DNA of 64,000 bases, taken from assembly GCA_025765595.1 (NCBI GenBank), contig JAIVFH010000036.1, positions 124,001 to 188,000 on the forward strand, in the 5' to 3' direction. Each line of letters starts with the position of its first letter. The stretch's first letter is position 1. Under the pieces are notes generated by a model. The model was not told where the DNA came from and searched no databases. It was given only the letters and a program-made list of their open reading frames with translations. Shown here piece after piece: positions 22,568-32,129 of this stretch. The translations under genes were made by a program, and so were the position numbers. Source of the DNA: Obelidium mucronatum (lineage: Eukaryota; Chytridiomycota; Chytridiomycetes; Chytridiales; Chytriomycetaceae).

Positions 22568-22701
22568 GCAGTAAGTTATAATAATTATAATGACAAAAAA
22601 AAAGGCTGGGGGGATAATAGTACGTGAAAAAAAAAGAACAAAAAACGGAAGCTTAGATATCATTAGTCACACAAAAATCTACCTTAAAAAAATCGAAAAA
22701 A

Positions 22702-23432
22702 ATGAACGAGGAGGATTTGGACCCAAAACCCTTCTTATCAAGCAAAACATTAACGGAAGAGCCGGAAAAGCTTCGACCAAGTAAAGTCCGCTCCATATGG
22801 GCTATTGAGTGGTCCATATGGTTTCTAATTGGAGCAGCTTTCGCCATCGTGAGTGGTCCAAGCTATGAAACCCCTTAAATTGTATTTTTTAAAAAAAACT
22901 GTAGTGGTTCAGTGGCTACAGAGCAGTATTTAAGCTCATCAGTGCTAGCGATCCAGTAACCATTCTCCACATTGTTGGTGGATCCGTGTTCACGTTTGCT
23001 TGTGTGTGGAATCTTGCTCATCCACCAAGCCACGGAACACTTTACCGAACGGTCCACATTATCGTGGGCCGATCCGCTATTCTTACTTATGTAGTGTTAT
23101 TTGTTGTGGGAGCCATCAAGGTCTGGAATGGCTCGTACAGCAAAAGATTTGCGATCGGCCTTACAATTGGGGGAGCAATCTCCATTGTGTCCATGACAAT
23201 TGCTTTGATTGCCATAACCCGCAAACCACGAACCGCTCTCCATGTGACTGTCCACCGTTTTGCCATGACCATGATGTTTTTCGGCGGATGTCTGATTCCT
23301 GCTGTGGTCAACTTTCCCCGCCAGTTTTCTACCAGATCAGAGAACAGTACATTTGCATTTTATGGGTGGATTTTTCCTCTTGTGGTTGGGCTTCTCCATT
23401 TGTGGGCCGTCAAGCGCAAATCTGTGGTGTAA
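22702..23432 (+). CDS. multi-pass membrane protein, DUF2306-like
   Basis: Exons 22702-22848 and 22905-23432 give 224 residues. After a hydrophilic 35-residue N-terminus come about six hydrophobic helices. Paired histidines at LHIVGGSVF, HRTVHIIVGR-like (TVHIIVGR) and VHRFAM lie at helix ends, as in DUF2306-type predicted membrane proteins, where they could bind heme or metal. The function of that family is unknown to me. The C-terminus AVKRKSVV is basic and cytosolic by the positive-inside rule. Confidence 0.65.
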
Positions 23433-23603
23433 AAATCTGTCGTGTAAAAAACAAAAAAGTGTGAAAGCGTGAGAGAGCAATAAATTGGACGCAGTTGTAA
23501 GACGCTGTAGCTTGTATACTCTTAGTGCTTTGACTTTTTTTATTCAACTGCCTTCATAATAATAATAACGTAAAAATATAGAATGCTCCTTTTTTGTTTG
23601 TGC

Positions 23604-24920
23604 TTACATCTCTTCTATCCCATTGTGATCGTCAACATCGCCATCATCATCATCATCATCATCATCGCCATCTTCGATTTTAATTTCATTGTCCCTGCTA
23701 TCATCACTGTCACCACCACCACCAATGCCATCACCGCCACCATCATCACCTCCTCCGTCCCATAAATCAGCCGACAAATTGTCCTCTTCCTCCTCAAGAC
23801 TCTTGATGAGTTCAGCAGCAGCCTTTTCACGGCCCTTTTCCAGCGCCTTGTTCAAGTTGGCAAAGAATACGGATGCATGCAGCCTGAAGGGCGCTCCTGG
23901 TGGTTGTCGTTTCAAGCCCGGATTTGCGCCTTCGTCAAAACCCCACACGAAGCGCGGCACCAGCACAAACGGCATCTCCGCCAGATCGCGCACGCCCGGG
24001 GCCGGCACGACGGCGTCGGTCTTTGTGATGTACGTGACGGCGTACAGCGGCACGCACTGGGCCGAGTTGTACACGACGTACTCCGGGTACCCGGCGGCGG
24101 CGGCCCACGCGACCGAGTCGAAGCAGCGGTCGCCGCACGTGCGGCCTGGCAGCGCCTTGCGCGGCTCTCTGGCGCGGCCCGGCGTCGGGCGGCTGAACAC
24201 GCAGTCGCCGAGCAGCACGAGACACACGAAGAGCGTCGCCTTGCCGCGCACGTACGCGAGCGCCTTGCGCGGGTCGTCGGCAAAGTAAAGCCCGGCGCCG
24301 TGCAGCCCTGTGGCGCTGGCGAGCCGCGCGTCGAGGCCGTCGGCCAGCACGGATTCGGCCGCGCCGCGGCTGCCGTGGAAGAGCAGCGCGCAGTTGTCCG
24401 CAAAGTCACAGCCGGCGCTGCACGGCGCGCGCTGGTGCTTTGCGTCGAACGCCGCGTGCGCCGCGAGCATGAGCGCGGCTTGGCGTGCGGCCAGTCCGCA
24501 CTCGCCCAGTGTTTGCGCGCTGCGCGTTTTGAGCACGCGCAGCTGCCGCCGCCGCGCCTCGAACTGCGCCAGCAGCCCCGCATTTGTCACGCGCTCGATC
24601 GTGAAGAACTGCAGCTGTCCCAGGATCGGCGCGAGCAGCTCCGCGACAAGAAACTCAAACTCCGCGGACTCAGGCGCCACGAGCTCGCGCAGGAACGGCT
24701 CCGGGTACGCGAGCGCGCGGTCCAGCGACGCCAAGTGGTCCGGGTGCAACGCAAACGTGCTTGCTGCTGGCGGCAAGTCCGCCGGCGGCTGCGCGTAGAT
24801 GGGCGGCGGCGAAGTTGGCCGTGGTGGCATTCGTGGCTGTGCGGCAGCTTGTTGTCGGAGCCGTTGCTGGTGCTGTTGCTGGAGCTGGGCAAGAATAGCT
24901 GCCTGACCTGCTTGAAGCAT
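23604..24920 (-). CDS. PARP-type ADP-ribosyltransferase with acidic tail
   Basis: Single exon, 438 residues. Gln/Pro-rich N-terminus (1-60), then a PARP catalytic fold with the complete H-Y-E triad: His182 in NCALLFHGSR, Tyr212 in GAGLYFADDPRKALAY, Glu280 in EYVVYNSAQCVPLYAV. The Glu suggests capacity for glutamate-linked or polymer ADP-ribosylation rather than the H-Y-I/L pattern of typical mono-ARTs, although Glu alone does not prove it. There is no WGR, zinc finger, BRCT or PARP regulatory domain. The last 90 residues are Gly/Asp-rich and very acidic. About residues 55-300 are extremely GC-rich in DNA. It is a paralogue of the PARP part of the gene at 56016-58436. Confidence 0.87.
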   Translation of the reverse strand: MLQAGQAAILAQLQQQHQQRLRQQAAAQPRMPPRPTSPPPIYAQPPADLPPAASTFALHPDHLASLDRALAYPEPFLRELVAPESAEFEFLVAELLAPILGQLQFFTIERVTNAGLLAQFEARRRQLRVLKTRSAQTLGECGLAARQAALMLAAHAAFDAKHQRAPCSAGCDFADNCALLFHGSRGAAESVLADGLDARLASATGLHGAGLYFADDPRKALAYVRGKATLFVCLVLLGDCVFSRPTPGRAREPRKALPGRTCGDRCFDSVAWAAAAGYPEYVVYNSAQCVPLYAVTYITKTDAVVPAPGVRDLAEMPFVLVPRFVWGFDEGANPGLKRQPPGAPFRLHASVFFANLNKALEKGREKAAAELIKSLEEEEDNLSADLWDGGGDDGGGDGIGGGGDSDDSRDNEIKIEDGDDDDDDDDGDVDDHNGIEEM

Positions 24921-25036
24921 TGAATTTTTCAGGTTTTTTTTTTAAATTTTTTTTATGAATCGGCGCATACCGACCGCCTCCCTGAACTTCAAAGTCATGC
25001 ACAGCAACCACCCCATGCGTCCGAAACACACCTTCT
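24921..25036. other. short spacer upstream of the PARP gene
   Basis: Contains T-runs near 24936-24953. The minus strand keeps a short open, protein-like stretch here (about 24960-25030) that could be a 3' exon of the gene at 25037-25631, but no convincing splice pair was found. Confidence 0.3.
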
Positions 25037-25631
25037 TTAACTCAAAGAACTCTCCCCACAAGCGCACGCAACGCCCTCAACGTCATTGTCAAAGGAAACC
25101 TTCTTCGCTACTCTCTTCTTGACATCACCCGCCGCCAAATCAAACAAAACGCATGCACCACAAGCCGGTTCTTTAACGCGTTGCTTCGTGACACAGGCAG
25201 TTGCCACCTCCGACTCCCTGGGGATCCCGCAAAGTCGGGGATGAAACTCATACACAAGTTTTTTTAGAATCACCGTCACCATGTGCAGACACTGAAACGG
25301 ATGAATGGGAGCGGACGAGTTGATGCTCCCACCACCACTCAGCAGACGTAGTACGTACGCAACCGCCCCATACTCCCATTGCGCAACCTTTTCCCCAAAA
25401 TAATACAACTCGGCATCGGACCAGGTTCCCGTTTGGGGAAAGGACTTTTCCCCGTTGATTCAGGTTGCTTTCGCGAGTCCTGCTGTTGATTTTCATCGAT
25501 TCGAGAGATGTGCGATTGACGCCGTGGTTACTTGTTGTTATTGCGCGGCTGCTGTTGTTGGATTTGAGGGACAGTGGGGTGTCGCTGCGCGATGAGGCGG
25601 CGGCGGTGGAGGTTGGTGAAGCAGCAGACAT
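25037..25631 (-). CDS. putative gene of unknown function, splice model unresolved
   Basis: Two open segments in different frames suggest a two-exon gene. The 5' one starts at ATG 25631 (Ser/Thr-rich, MSAASPTSTAAASSRS). The 3' one ends at 25037 and contains TWSDAELYYFGEKVAQWEYG, PIHPFQCLHMVTVILKKLVY and a Cys-containing end (ACGACVLFDL, CACGESS). The join would fall between about 25430 and 25520, but candidate sites (GTCAAT donor, GGGGAAAAG acceptor) are weak. The protein matches nothing I recognise. It could instead be one exon of a longer gene. Confidence 0.4.
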
Positions 25632-26147
25632 AGGTTATCCCTCTCGCGAATATCAAACAACAGTGGGGAACGCGTTGAACGCGTGTATTGAATGGGTGTG
25701 AATCGATTCTGTTGCTTGTCAAGGTGAGGGTTGTTGGGTTTGGGAAGGTTGTAGTATCAGTAGTTCTTTTTTAAATAAAGTTGTTGTTGTTGAAGGTATT
25801 ATCTGTCTAGTCTATCGAACATAACCCAAAATCGTAATCCCTTAAAGCGTGCTCAGCTTTTTTCTCATCTGCATATAAAATCTGAATTCACATCTTCATT
25901 CGGTCTTCAAGTTTTCAGACCCGGAACTCAGGACATTTTGATTCAGTTTAAGCTCTTCAGAATTATCGGCCGCATTGCGTTCTCGTGCGCCAGCAATACT
26001 TTTGGGGAATCAGCGCGTATAGAGGATACCGAATTTGTCATAGAGACTTTGAATAGGCAATCTGAAGCGTTGGTCGCTGTCTGCTTTACATGTTGTTATT
26101 TTTTTTTCGGGATCAACACAAGAACTTTTAGCTGAACTTTTTGAAAC
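25632..26147. other. intergenic region, no supported gene
   Basis: 516 bp between a divergent pair of starts. It contains a short open frame (25938-26135) without recognisable features and a TTG/GTT-rich stretch near 25780. No RNA gene or repeat seen. Confidence 0.5.
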
Positions 26148-26828
26148 ATGGCGAATGAGGATTACGCGGAACTTGAGCTCGGTCCAGACGGCCAATTCAT
26201 CATACCAAAGAAGGCATCCAAAACAGTCAACTACAGTTGGCAGGAAGGATACGTTTCACCGTTCCTAGCTACAACACCTGAAGCGTTGGACCAACTCATC
26301 AACGCAATCGATCAAATAGCAGGTCCAACCACCTCCTTCAAGTCGGTTGTGGATCTCGGGTCAGGAAAGGGAGATATTTTGTTTGCGTTGGCAGCAGCAG
26401 CTTCTTCGGGCGGCAAACTGGAAAGGAGACTTGTTGGGCCTTTTGTTGGAGTTGAGTTGGATGCAGTCTTGGTAGCAGAGTCCAGAGAAGCAGCTTCAAA
26501 GCTGGGTCGAGAAAAGGAGATGGAATTCATGTTTGTTCGGGGTGATTTGGTTTCGAAACAAGTGTTTTGGGATGATCATCACACGCTAAGGGCGAATGAC
26601 CATGAGATAACCGTTGACAGGATATGTGAAAGTGCGGAAATAATCACAGTCTTTTTGCTGCCTGCTGCGATAGCGAAAATTATACCACTGTTGCGTCAGT
26701 TAATTGAGGCGGGGAAGGTTGTTATTTCTGTTCTTTGGACAATTGAGTATTCTGGACAATCTTTGGAGGAATACCGCGATTTATCCATTAATGCGGGCGA
26801 GATAAAAGTATATCGTCGAATGAAATGA
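26148..26828 (+). CDS. FAM173-like protein lysine methyltransferase
   Basis: Intronless, 226 residues. A substrate-gating segment YVSPFLATTPEALDQLI matches the (V/A)PFxPTP block of the ANTKMT/ATPSCKMT (FAM173) family. It is followed by SAM motif I VVDLGSGKGDILFALA, the acidic loop GVELDAVLVAESREAA, and the late motif TVFLLPAAIAKIIPLL. Animal relatives methylate lysines of mitochondrial ADP/ATP carrier or ATP-synthase c subunit. The N-terminus here is acidic rather than an obvious targeting peptide. The substrate is not predictable. Confidence 0.8.
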   Translation: MANEDYAELELGPDGQFIIPKKASKTVNYSWQEGYVSPFLATTPEALDQLINAIDQIAGPTTSFKSVVDLGSGKGDILFALAAAASSGGKLERRLVGPFVGVELDAVLVAESREAASKLGREKEMEFMFVRGDLVSKQVFWDDHHTLRANDHEITVDRICESAEIITVFLLPAAIAKIIPLLRQLIEAGKVVISVLWTIEYSGQSLEEYRDLSINAGEIKVYRRMK

Positions 26829-26855
26829 TACCAAGCAGCCGTTTTGACGTTGTAT

Positions 26856-27377
26856 TCAAAAGAAACGACTGAAGATTATATAGAACAGTACCAAAACAAC
26901 AAAAGCCATCAACCAACACATCCAGAAACCATTGGGACTTTTAGCTATTTGACCCAATCGTTTTATCGTATTGCCAAGTATATCCCCCGTCTTGTCAAAG
27001 TCCCCCTCCATGTCATTGAGCATTTTGTTTTGGTAGTTGACTTCATCTCCGATTTGAAGAGATATCTATTGCAAAAGAAAAAAAATAGATATTTTAGAAT
27101 GAAGATGGGGAAGTAGCTAGGAGCGTCATTGTGTGTGCATTGTCCTTTGTGATGTCCTCCAAAAGCATCGAAGCATCGCAAACAAATCGACAAAATATTT
27201 AACACAAACCTCTTTTAGGACAGACATCTTGGCCGACAGTTGATCGACATGGTCATCATTCTGGGACATGAGTGCATTTTCCCCGCCACCAGAGTAACCT
27301 CCATATCCTCCGTTACCGGCATTGTTGCTGTGGCCACCATAGGGTGAGTTTGATCCAACGGGTCGTCGATAAGACAT
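26856..27377 (-). CDS. BET1: Bet1-type Qc-SNARE
   Basis: Exons 27377-27210 and 27065-26856 give 125 residues. A Gly/Tyr/Asn-rich N-terminus precedes a SNARE helix (HVDQLSAKMSVLKE, ISLQIGDEVNYQNKMLNDME, DFDKTGDILGNTIKRL) with the central Gln, then a C-terminal anchor (MCWLMAFVVLVLFYIIF). Bet1 works in ER-to-Golgi vesicle fusion. It is convergent with the methyltransferase gene (27 bp between stops). Intron 1 splits the SNARE helix between VLKE and ISLQ. Confidence 0.92.
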
Positions 27378-27480
27378 GGCTATGTGAAAGTGGTGGTTGA
27401 CGTGGAAAAATCCCAGAATTGGTTTTTAAAAATAAATATAGTTATTTATTTCAATAAACCAGACAAGCTTCCAAACTGCA

Positions 27481-27777
27481 ATGAACGATTTATCACTGCA
27501 TCAGCTGCAAAAAGTCATGGCGCAACTAAGCTCGCTAGAAGGTCTTCGACAGCAGGCGCAAGAAATATACCAGGCTCTGAGTTTCGCCAATTCGTTGAGT
27601 GTGTTTCTCTCGCTCGAGCTGACCATGCAAGCAATCGTTATTGTGGTCACACTTTTGCTTGTGAGACTGCTGGTTGGATTTGTCCGGTCGACAGTCCGGA
27701 CCGTTGTGTGGACATTGAAGATGGCAGTGTTGGTTCTATGTGCAGCCGTTGCCGTCAAGTACTTTTACGCAGCATAA
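27481..27777 (+). CDS. small membrane protein, unknown (Apq12-like topology)
   Basis: Intronless, 98 residues: an amphipathic N-terminal half (LHQLQKVMAQLSSLEGLRQQ) followed by two close hydrophobic stretches (about 45-68 and 77-97). Size and layout recall fungal Apq12-type nuclear-envelope proteins, but no diagnostic motif is visible, so this is only a suggestion. It lies 103 bp from the Bet1 start and 84 bp from DIS3L2. Confidence 0.55.
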   Translation: MNDLSLHQLQKVMAQLSSLEGLRQQAQEIYQALSFANSLSVFLSLELTMQAIVIVVTLLLVRLLVGFVRSTVRTVVWTLKMAVLVLCAAVAVKYFYAA

Positions 27778-27861
27778 CATTAACGCGGGAAACACGCTAT
27801 TTATTATAAAGACGCGATTATTGTTGCTATTATTACTTTCCACATAAAAAACACATTTGAA

Positions 27862-30800
27862 ATGAGTGACTCTGAGGAAGTGCTCGACTTTGCCACACTC
27901 GGACAGCCCCCGCCACCCGCGCGCGCGCCCGCACCCGCCGCCGCCAAGCCCAAGAAGCCGCGCCACAAGCCGCGCAAGCCCGACGCGCCGCCCGCCGACG
28001 CGCCGCCGTCGCCCGCGCCTGCGCCTGCGCCCGCGCTGCAGATCCGCTGGACGCCGAAGCCGCCAAAGACGGCGCTGCCGGCGGCGCCCGAAGCCGCGAG
28101 TGCGGCGGCGAGTGCGGCGAATGCGCGCGCGGCCTTTGTCGCGTCGCTGTCGTCGGGCGCAGAGTCGCCGCAGCGCGGCCGCTCGCGGCTGCAGGAGCCG
28201 CAGCAACAACACCAAAAACACCAGGCCACCCCGCAGCGCCAACGACAGCAGAACTCGCCGGCCGGCCTTCCGCCAAAGTACCAACAGACCCCTGCCAGTG
28301 CTGCTGAATCAGATGCCCGCAGCAACAGTCAATTCAAAACCCCAAGTGGAAAAAAGAATAACAGTCAGTCTGACAATCGTAGCGGCTCTCGTCCTGGCAA
28401 CGCGTTCACTCCAAACCAATCCGTAACCCCTAACCGAAACGGTAGCGGAACTCCCTCGCGTTTTAATACTCCTGGAGGCAATTTCACTCCTGGCGGAAAT
28501 TCTAGCAGAAGAGGAAACATTTTTGATGAGTTGAGTTCTTTTGTTGCTTGTTATAGTTTCGTGTGGGCGCTTGCAACTTCTAAAGTACAATCTCTCTCGC
28601 TTAATAGCTACATGCCGATTGAAAAAGTGGAAGAAGGCTTAAAAAACAAGACTCTTCACCAAGGGTTGCTTCGAATTAATAAGCGTTCCTTCTTTGATGC
28701 TTACGTAACCGCAGAAGGATTCACAGACGATATTTATATTCCGGGAAAATTTAAGCGGAACCGTGCTTTTGATGGAGATATGGTTGTTGTCCAAATTTTG
28801 GAAGGTGCAGAATTGTCGAAAGAATTGGAAAGAGAAGAACGAGAAGCTGTCGGGAAAAAAGCACAGGAGGACGAGCGAAGACGAAACGTTATGATTGAAG
28901 AAGACGATGGCGGTATCCTTGTTGGTGACGATGAGCGAGTGATTCTGGATGACACTAAAGGTTAGTCACTTCTCCACACTTTTTAAGACTTGACTAATGT
29001 CTCCACCTTACGAAGCTGAAAGCCGGTTTTATGGGAAGGTTGTTTACATTATGGACAAGAAGGAAGCGCATATGGTTATTGGTACATTAAGCGTTGACAA
29101 CCCTGGTCAACGGGGAAATGCCCCTCCTCTCACTGGTCCAGTTAGCAGCTCTGTCAACACTATCTGGTTTCGTCCTGTATGTCTTGTTTTTTGGGACCCT
29201 TTTTCCATTTTTCTAAAACAATCAACAGAATGATCAGCGTGTTCCCTTTATCGTGGTTCCAGTTGAACACGTCCCGATTGAATTTTTAAAGACACCCGGA
29301 GAATTCAATGACACTCTCTGGAAAGTTTCCATTTCAAAATGGCCTGCACATTGTCAATATCCGTACGGAAAAGTTGGTGGCATGATGGGACTTCGAGGAG
29401 AGATTCCCGTTGAGACTGAATCTCTGCTTCTGGAAAATGGAATCACCTGGAGTGACTTTTCCGAAGAAGTTCTGGCTTGTCTTCCACCAACAGTGCGTAC
29501 CTTTTGTAATCTCTGTGTTCACCTTGTCAAAGTTTTAATTCATTTGGGATAAACAGCCTTGGGCTATCCCTGACTCCGAGTATGCAATTCGAAAAGACTT
29601 TCGATCGACTCGAATTTTCTCTGTGGATCCTTTGACCGCACGTGACTTGGATGATGCATTAAGCGTTGTTCCTTTGGCTGATGGAACGTTCGAAGTCGGT
29701 GTTCACATTGCAGATGTATCTCATTTTGTGGATATCAACACCGAGCTGGACAAGGAGGCGCAAAACCGCTCTACAACAGTATACTTGACCCAAAAGGTGG
29801 GGTTGAAGTCATTTTTTTTATTCAGTCTTTTGATATTAAACGGTCGAAAACAGGCAATCCCAATGTTGCCACGACTATTGTGTGAAGAATTATGTAGTTT
29901 GAATCCTGGAGTTGAACGTCTTGCTTTTTCGGTTACTTGGTTAATGGACAAGGACGCAAACATTTTAAGGGAACCGTGGTTTGGGAAGTCTGTCATCAAG
30001 TCGTGTGCAAAACTCAGTTATGACCATGCGCAAGCTCTTATTGAAGGAAAAGACTGGACCGGTTTACCAGCAGTGGAAATCACTGGAGGGTACACAATTG
30101 ATGATGTGAGAGAAGACACTCTCCGTTTGTATGAATTTAGTACCAAGATGCGAGCTCGGCGGTATGAAGGAGGTGCTTTGTCAATCAATAGTTTCAAATT
30201 GTGGTTTTCCTTGGACAATACGGGGAACCCAATTAATACTGGAGTTTATGAGCTGAAAGATAGTAACAGAATGATTGAAGAGGTATTTTTATTTTCATTT
30301 ACATTTTTTGTTCAACTATTTACTTACTGTGAATTCCTGTTAAGTTCATGCTTTTAGCCAACATGGCGGTAGCTAAAAAGATCAGCGGTGCTTTCTCCAC
30401 TTCCGCCATCCTCCGTCGTCATGAAGCTCCAAAGCCAAGGCCTTTGAAACAGTTTATCGAATTTGCTGCTGACATTGGATACACGATTGACGCCACAACA
30501 TCCCAGACATTTCAATCCAGTTTTGACGCCATTGAGTCGCAGGACGTCCAAAACGTTCTCCGTCAACTCGCCATCAAACCTATGCAACGCGCCAAATATT
30601 TCTGCACTGGGCTTCTTGAATCCGACTACTGGGGCCACTATGCCCTCAACGTCCCCCTCTACACCCACTTCACTTCCCCTATCCGCAGATACTGTGACTT
30701 GATAGTCCACCGCCAACTCCAAGCGGCACTCAAAGCCGAAGAAACAAAAGTCCTGCCAGAAGAAGTAGAACCGCACGACACTGATAGCGTGGGACACTTT

Positions 30801-31952
30801 GCACAGACCTGCAACGACAGGAAATTCAGCTCCAAAGATGCGCAAGACGCGTCTCAGCGGTTATACCTATGCGTGTATTTACACGCTCTGAGTCAAACAC
30901 CGTCCCGAGGAATCCCATTGACTGGATTGGAGGCGATCCTGGGCCGCGACAAGCGAGGAGTTCTTGTGGAAGCGTTGGTGTACCGAGTTGCTGAACGAAG
31001 CTTTGATGTGATTGTTGAGAGGTATGGAGTTGAGAAGCGGTGTTGGGTTGAGGAGAGTGGGGCAATGTATGGAGTTTCGTTTGAGAAGGGGGCGCCAGCG
31101 GCGAGGGATGGTGGATCGGGAGGTCATGGAGATGGGAAAGTGTTGAGTGTTTATTGGAAGGTTGGGTATGTTCAGAAGAGTGACCATGTGGCGGGCGTCG
31201 AAGCTGTTTCCAAGGCTTTGGAGCAGTTGGAAGTGAAGGATGATGAGGATGATGATGTGGTTGAGGTGGGGGATTCCAAGAGGGACAAGAAGAAAAAGAG
31301 GCAGAAGCAGAAGAAGAATGCGGAGAAACTGGTTGTACAGGACATTGAGGAAGATGATGGAGCGTCGGGTTGGGAAACGGATGAAAATGTGCCGGTTTCC
31401 TCTATTACCACCACCGCCACCACCACCACCACCCCGAAAAAGAAGAAGGAGCAAGTGGATGTGAAACCTGTTTCCAAACCACCTGTTGAAGCTGTGGCTG
31501 AGGCTGTAGTGTCAACTCCTTCTTCTGGGAAGGCGGGTGATTGGGATTGTGGTAACTGTAAAGTATCAAACTTTGCAAGGCGAGACAAGTGCTTCCGTTG
31601 CCATTGTCCAAAGAATGCTGGATCTGGTGGTGTAGAAAGTCCAGCTGCTGGTGGTGGCGGCGGTCGCTTCAATAATCGTTTTGGCGGCAGTCAAGCTGGA
31701 ACTCCTCGAAAGTCCAGAAAGAGAGCTGATATGGACCATGCCAACATTATCACGCAAAAGATTCGCATTTTTGATCGTATCGCGGTGGTTCTCGTTCCAG
31801 ACATTTCACGCAGTCCTCCTGAAGTGAAGGTATATTTGATCCACCCCGATGCTGTTGCACAACACAAAGAAGCTCTGATTGATGAACGCGTCGTCAGTTA
31901 TGATGCGAATTCTAACGTGTCTTGCCCTGCTGTGGAGGATGAGGCGCATTGA
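27862..31952 (+). CDS. DIS3L2: DIS3L2-type 3'-5' exoribonuclease with C-terminal RanBP2 zinc finger
   Basis: Six exons (27862-28960, 29016-29176, 29229-29492, 29557-29796, 29854-30282, 30345-31952) give 1,266 residues. A GC-rich Pro/Ala N-terminus is followed by cold-shock domains, then the RNB domain with its catalytic Asp cluster intact (SVDPLTARDLDDAL) and signatures shared with animal DIS3L2 (AIPMLPRLLCEELCSLNP, EEFMLLANMAVAKKI, FTSPIRRYCDLIVHR). The yeast relative Ssd1 has lost these Asp residues, so this copy should be active on U-tailed RNA. No PIN domain is seen, as expected for DIS3L2. Near the C-terminus (31543-31605) is an added RanBP2-type zinc finger, WDCGNCKVSNFARRDKCFRC. Confidence 0.9.
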
Positions 31953-32129
31953 TTTGTTATTTTTCGGGTTTAAAATATTCTCTTTTGAGATCCAACTTTT
32001 GTATTTTGTACTTGTTATATATAATAACTCTTAAAAAAAATCCAGTATATGGTTGTTTTTAATAAAAACCAAAAGAATAACAAAAACAAAACAAGGGGAA
32101 AATTATTTCTGACCCACCACTCAACAAAT
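31953..32129. other. convergent 3' spacer
   Basis: AT-rich, with ATATATAATAA-like sequence at about 32017-32029 and an A-run at 32033-32040. Likely polyadenylation signals only. Confidence 0.4.

Noticed and set aside
23877..24923. Long + strand open frame (348 codons) opposite the PARP gene
   Set aside because: It is the antisense of a very GC-rich coding region, where stop codons are rare. The minus frame has full PARP motifs; the plus frame is Arg/Ala-rich with no motif.
25085..25135. Sm2-like motif on the + strand (VIVKGNLLRYSLLD)
   Set aside because: There is no Sm1 motif, start or downstream context; the minus strand is the better coding candidate.
27862..31952. Assignment as fungal Ssd1 (inactive RNB protein)
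   Set aside because: The catalytic Asp cluster is intact and diagnostic blocks match DIS3L2, not Ssd1.
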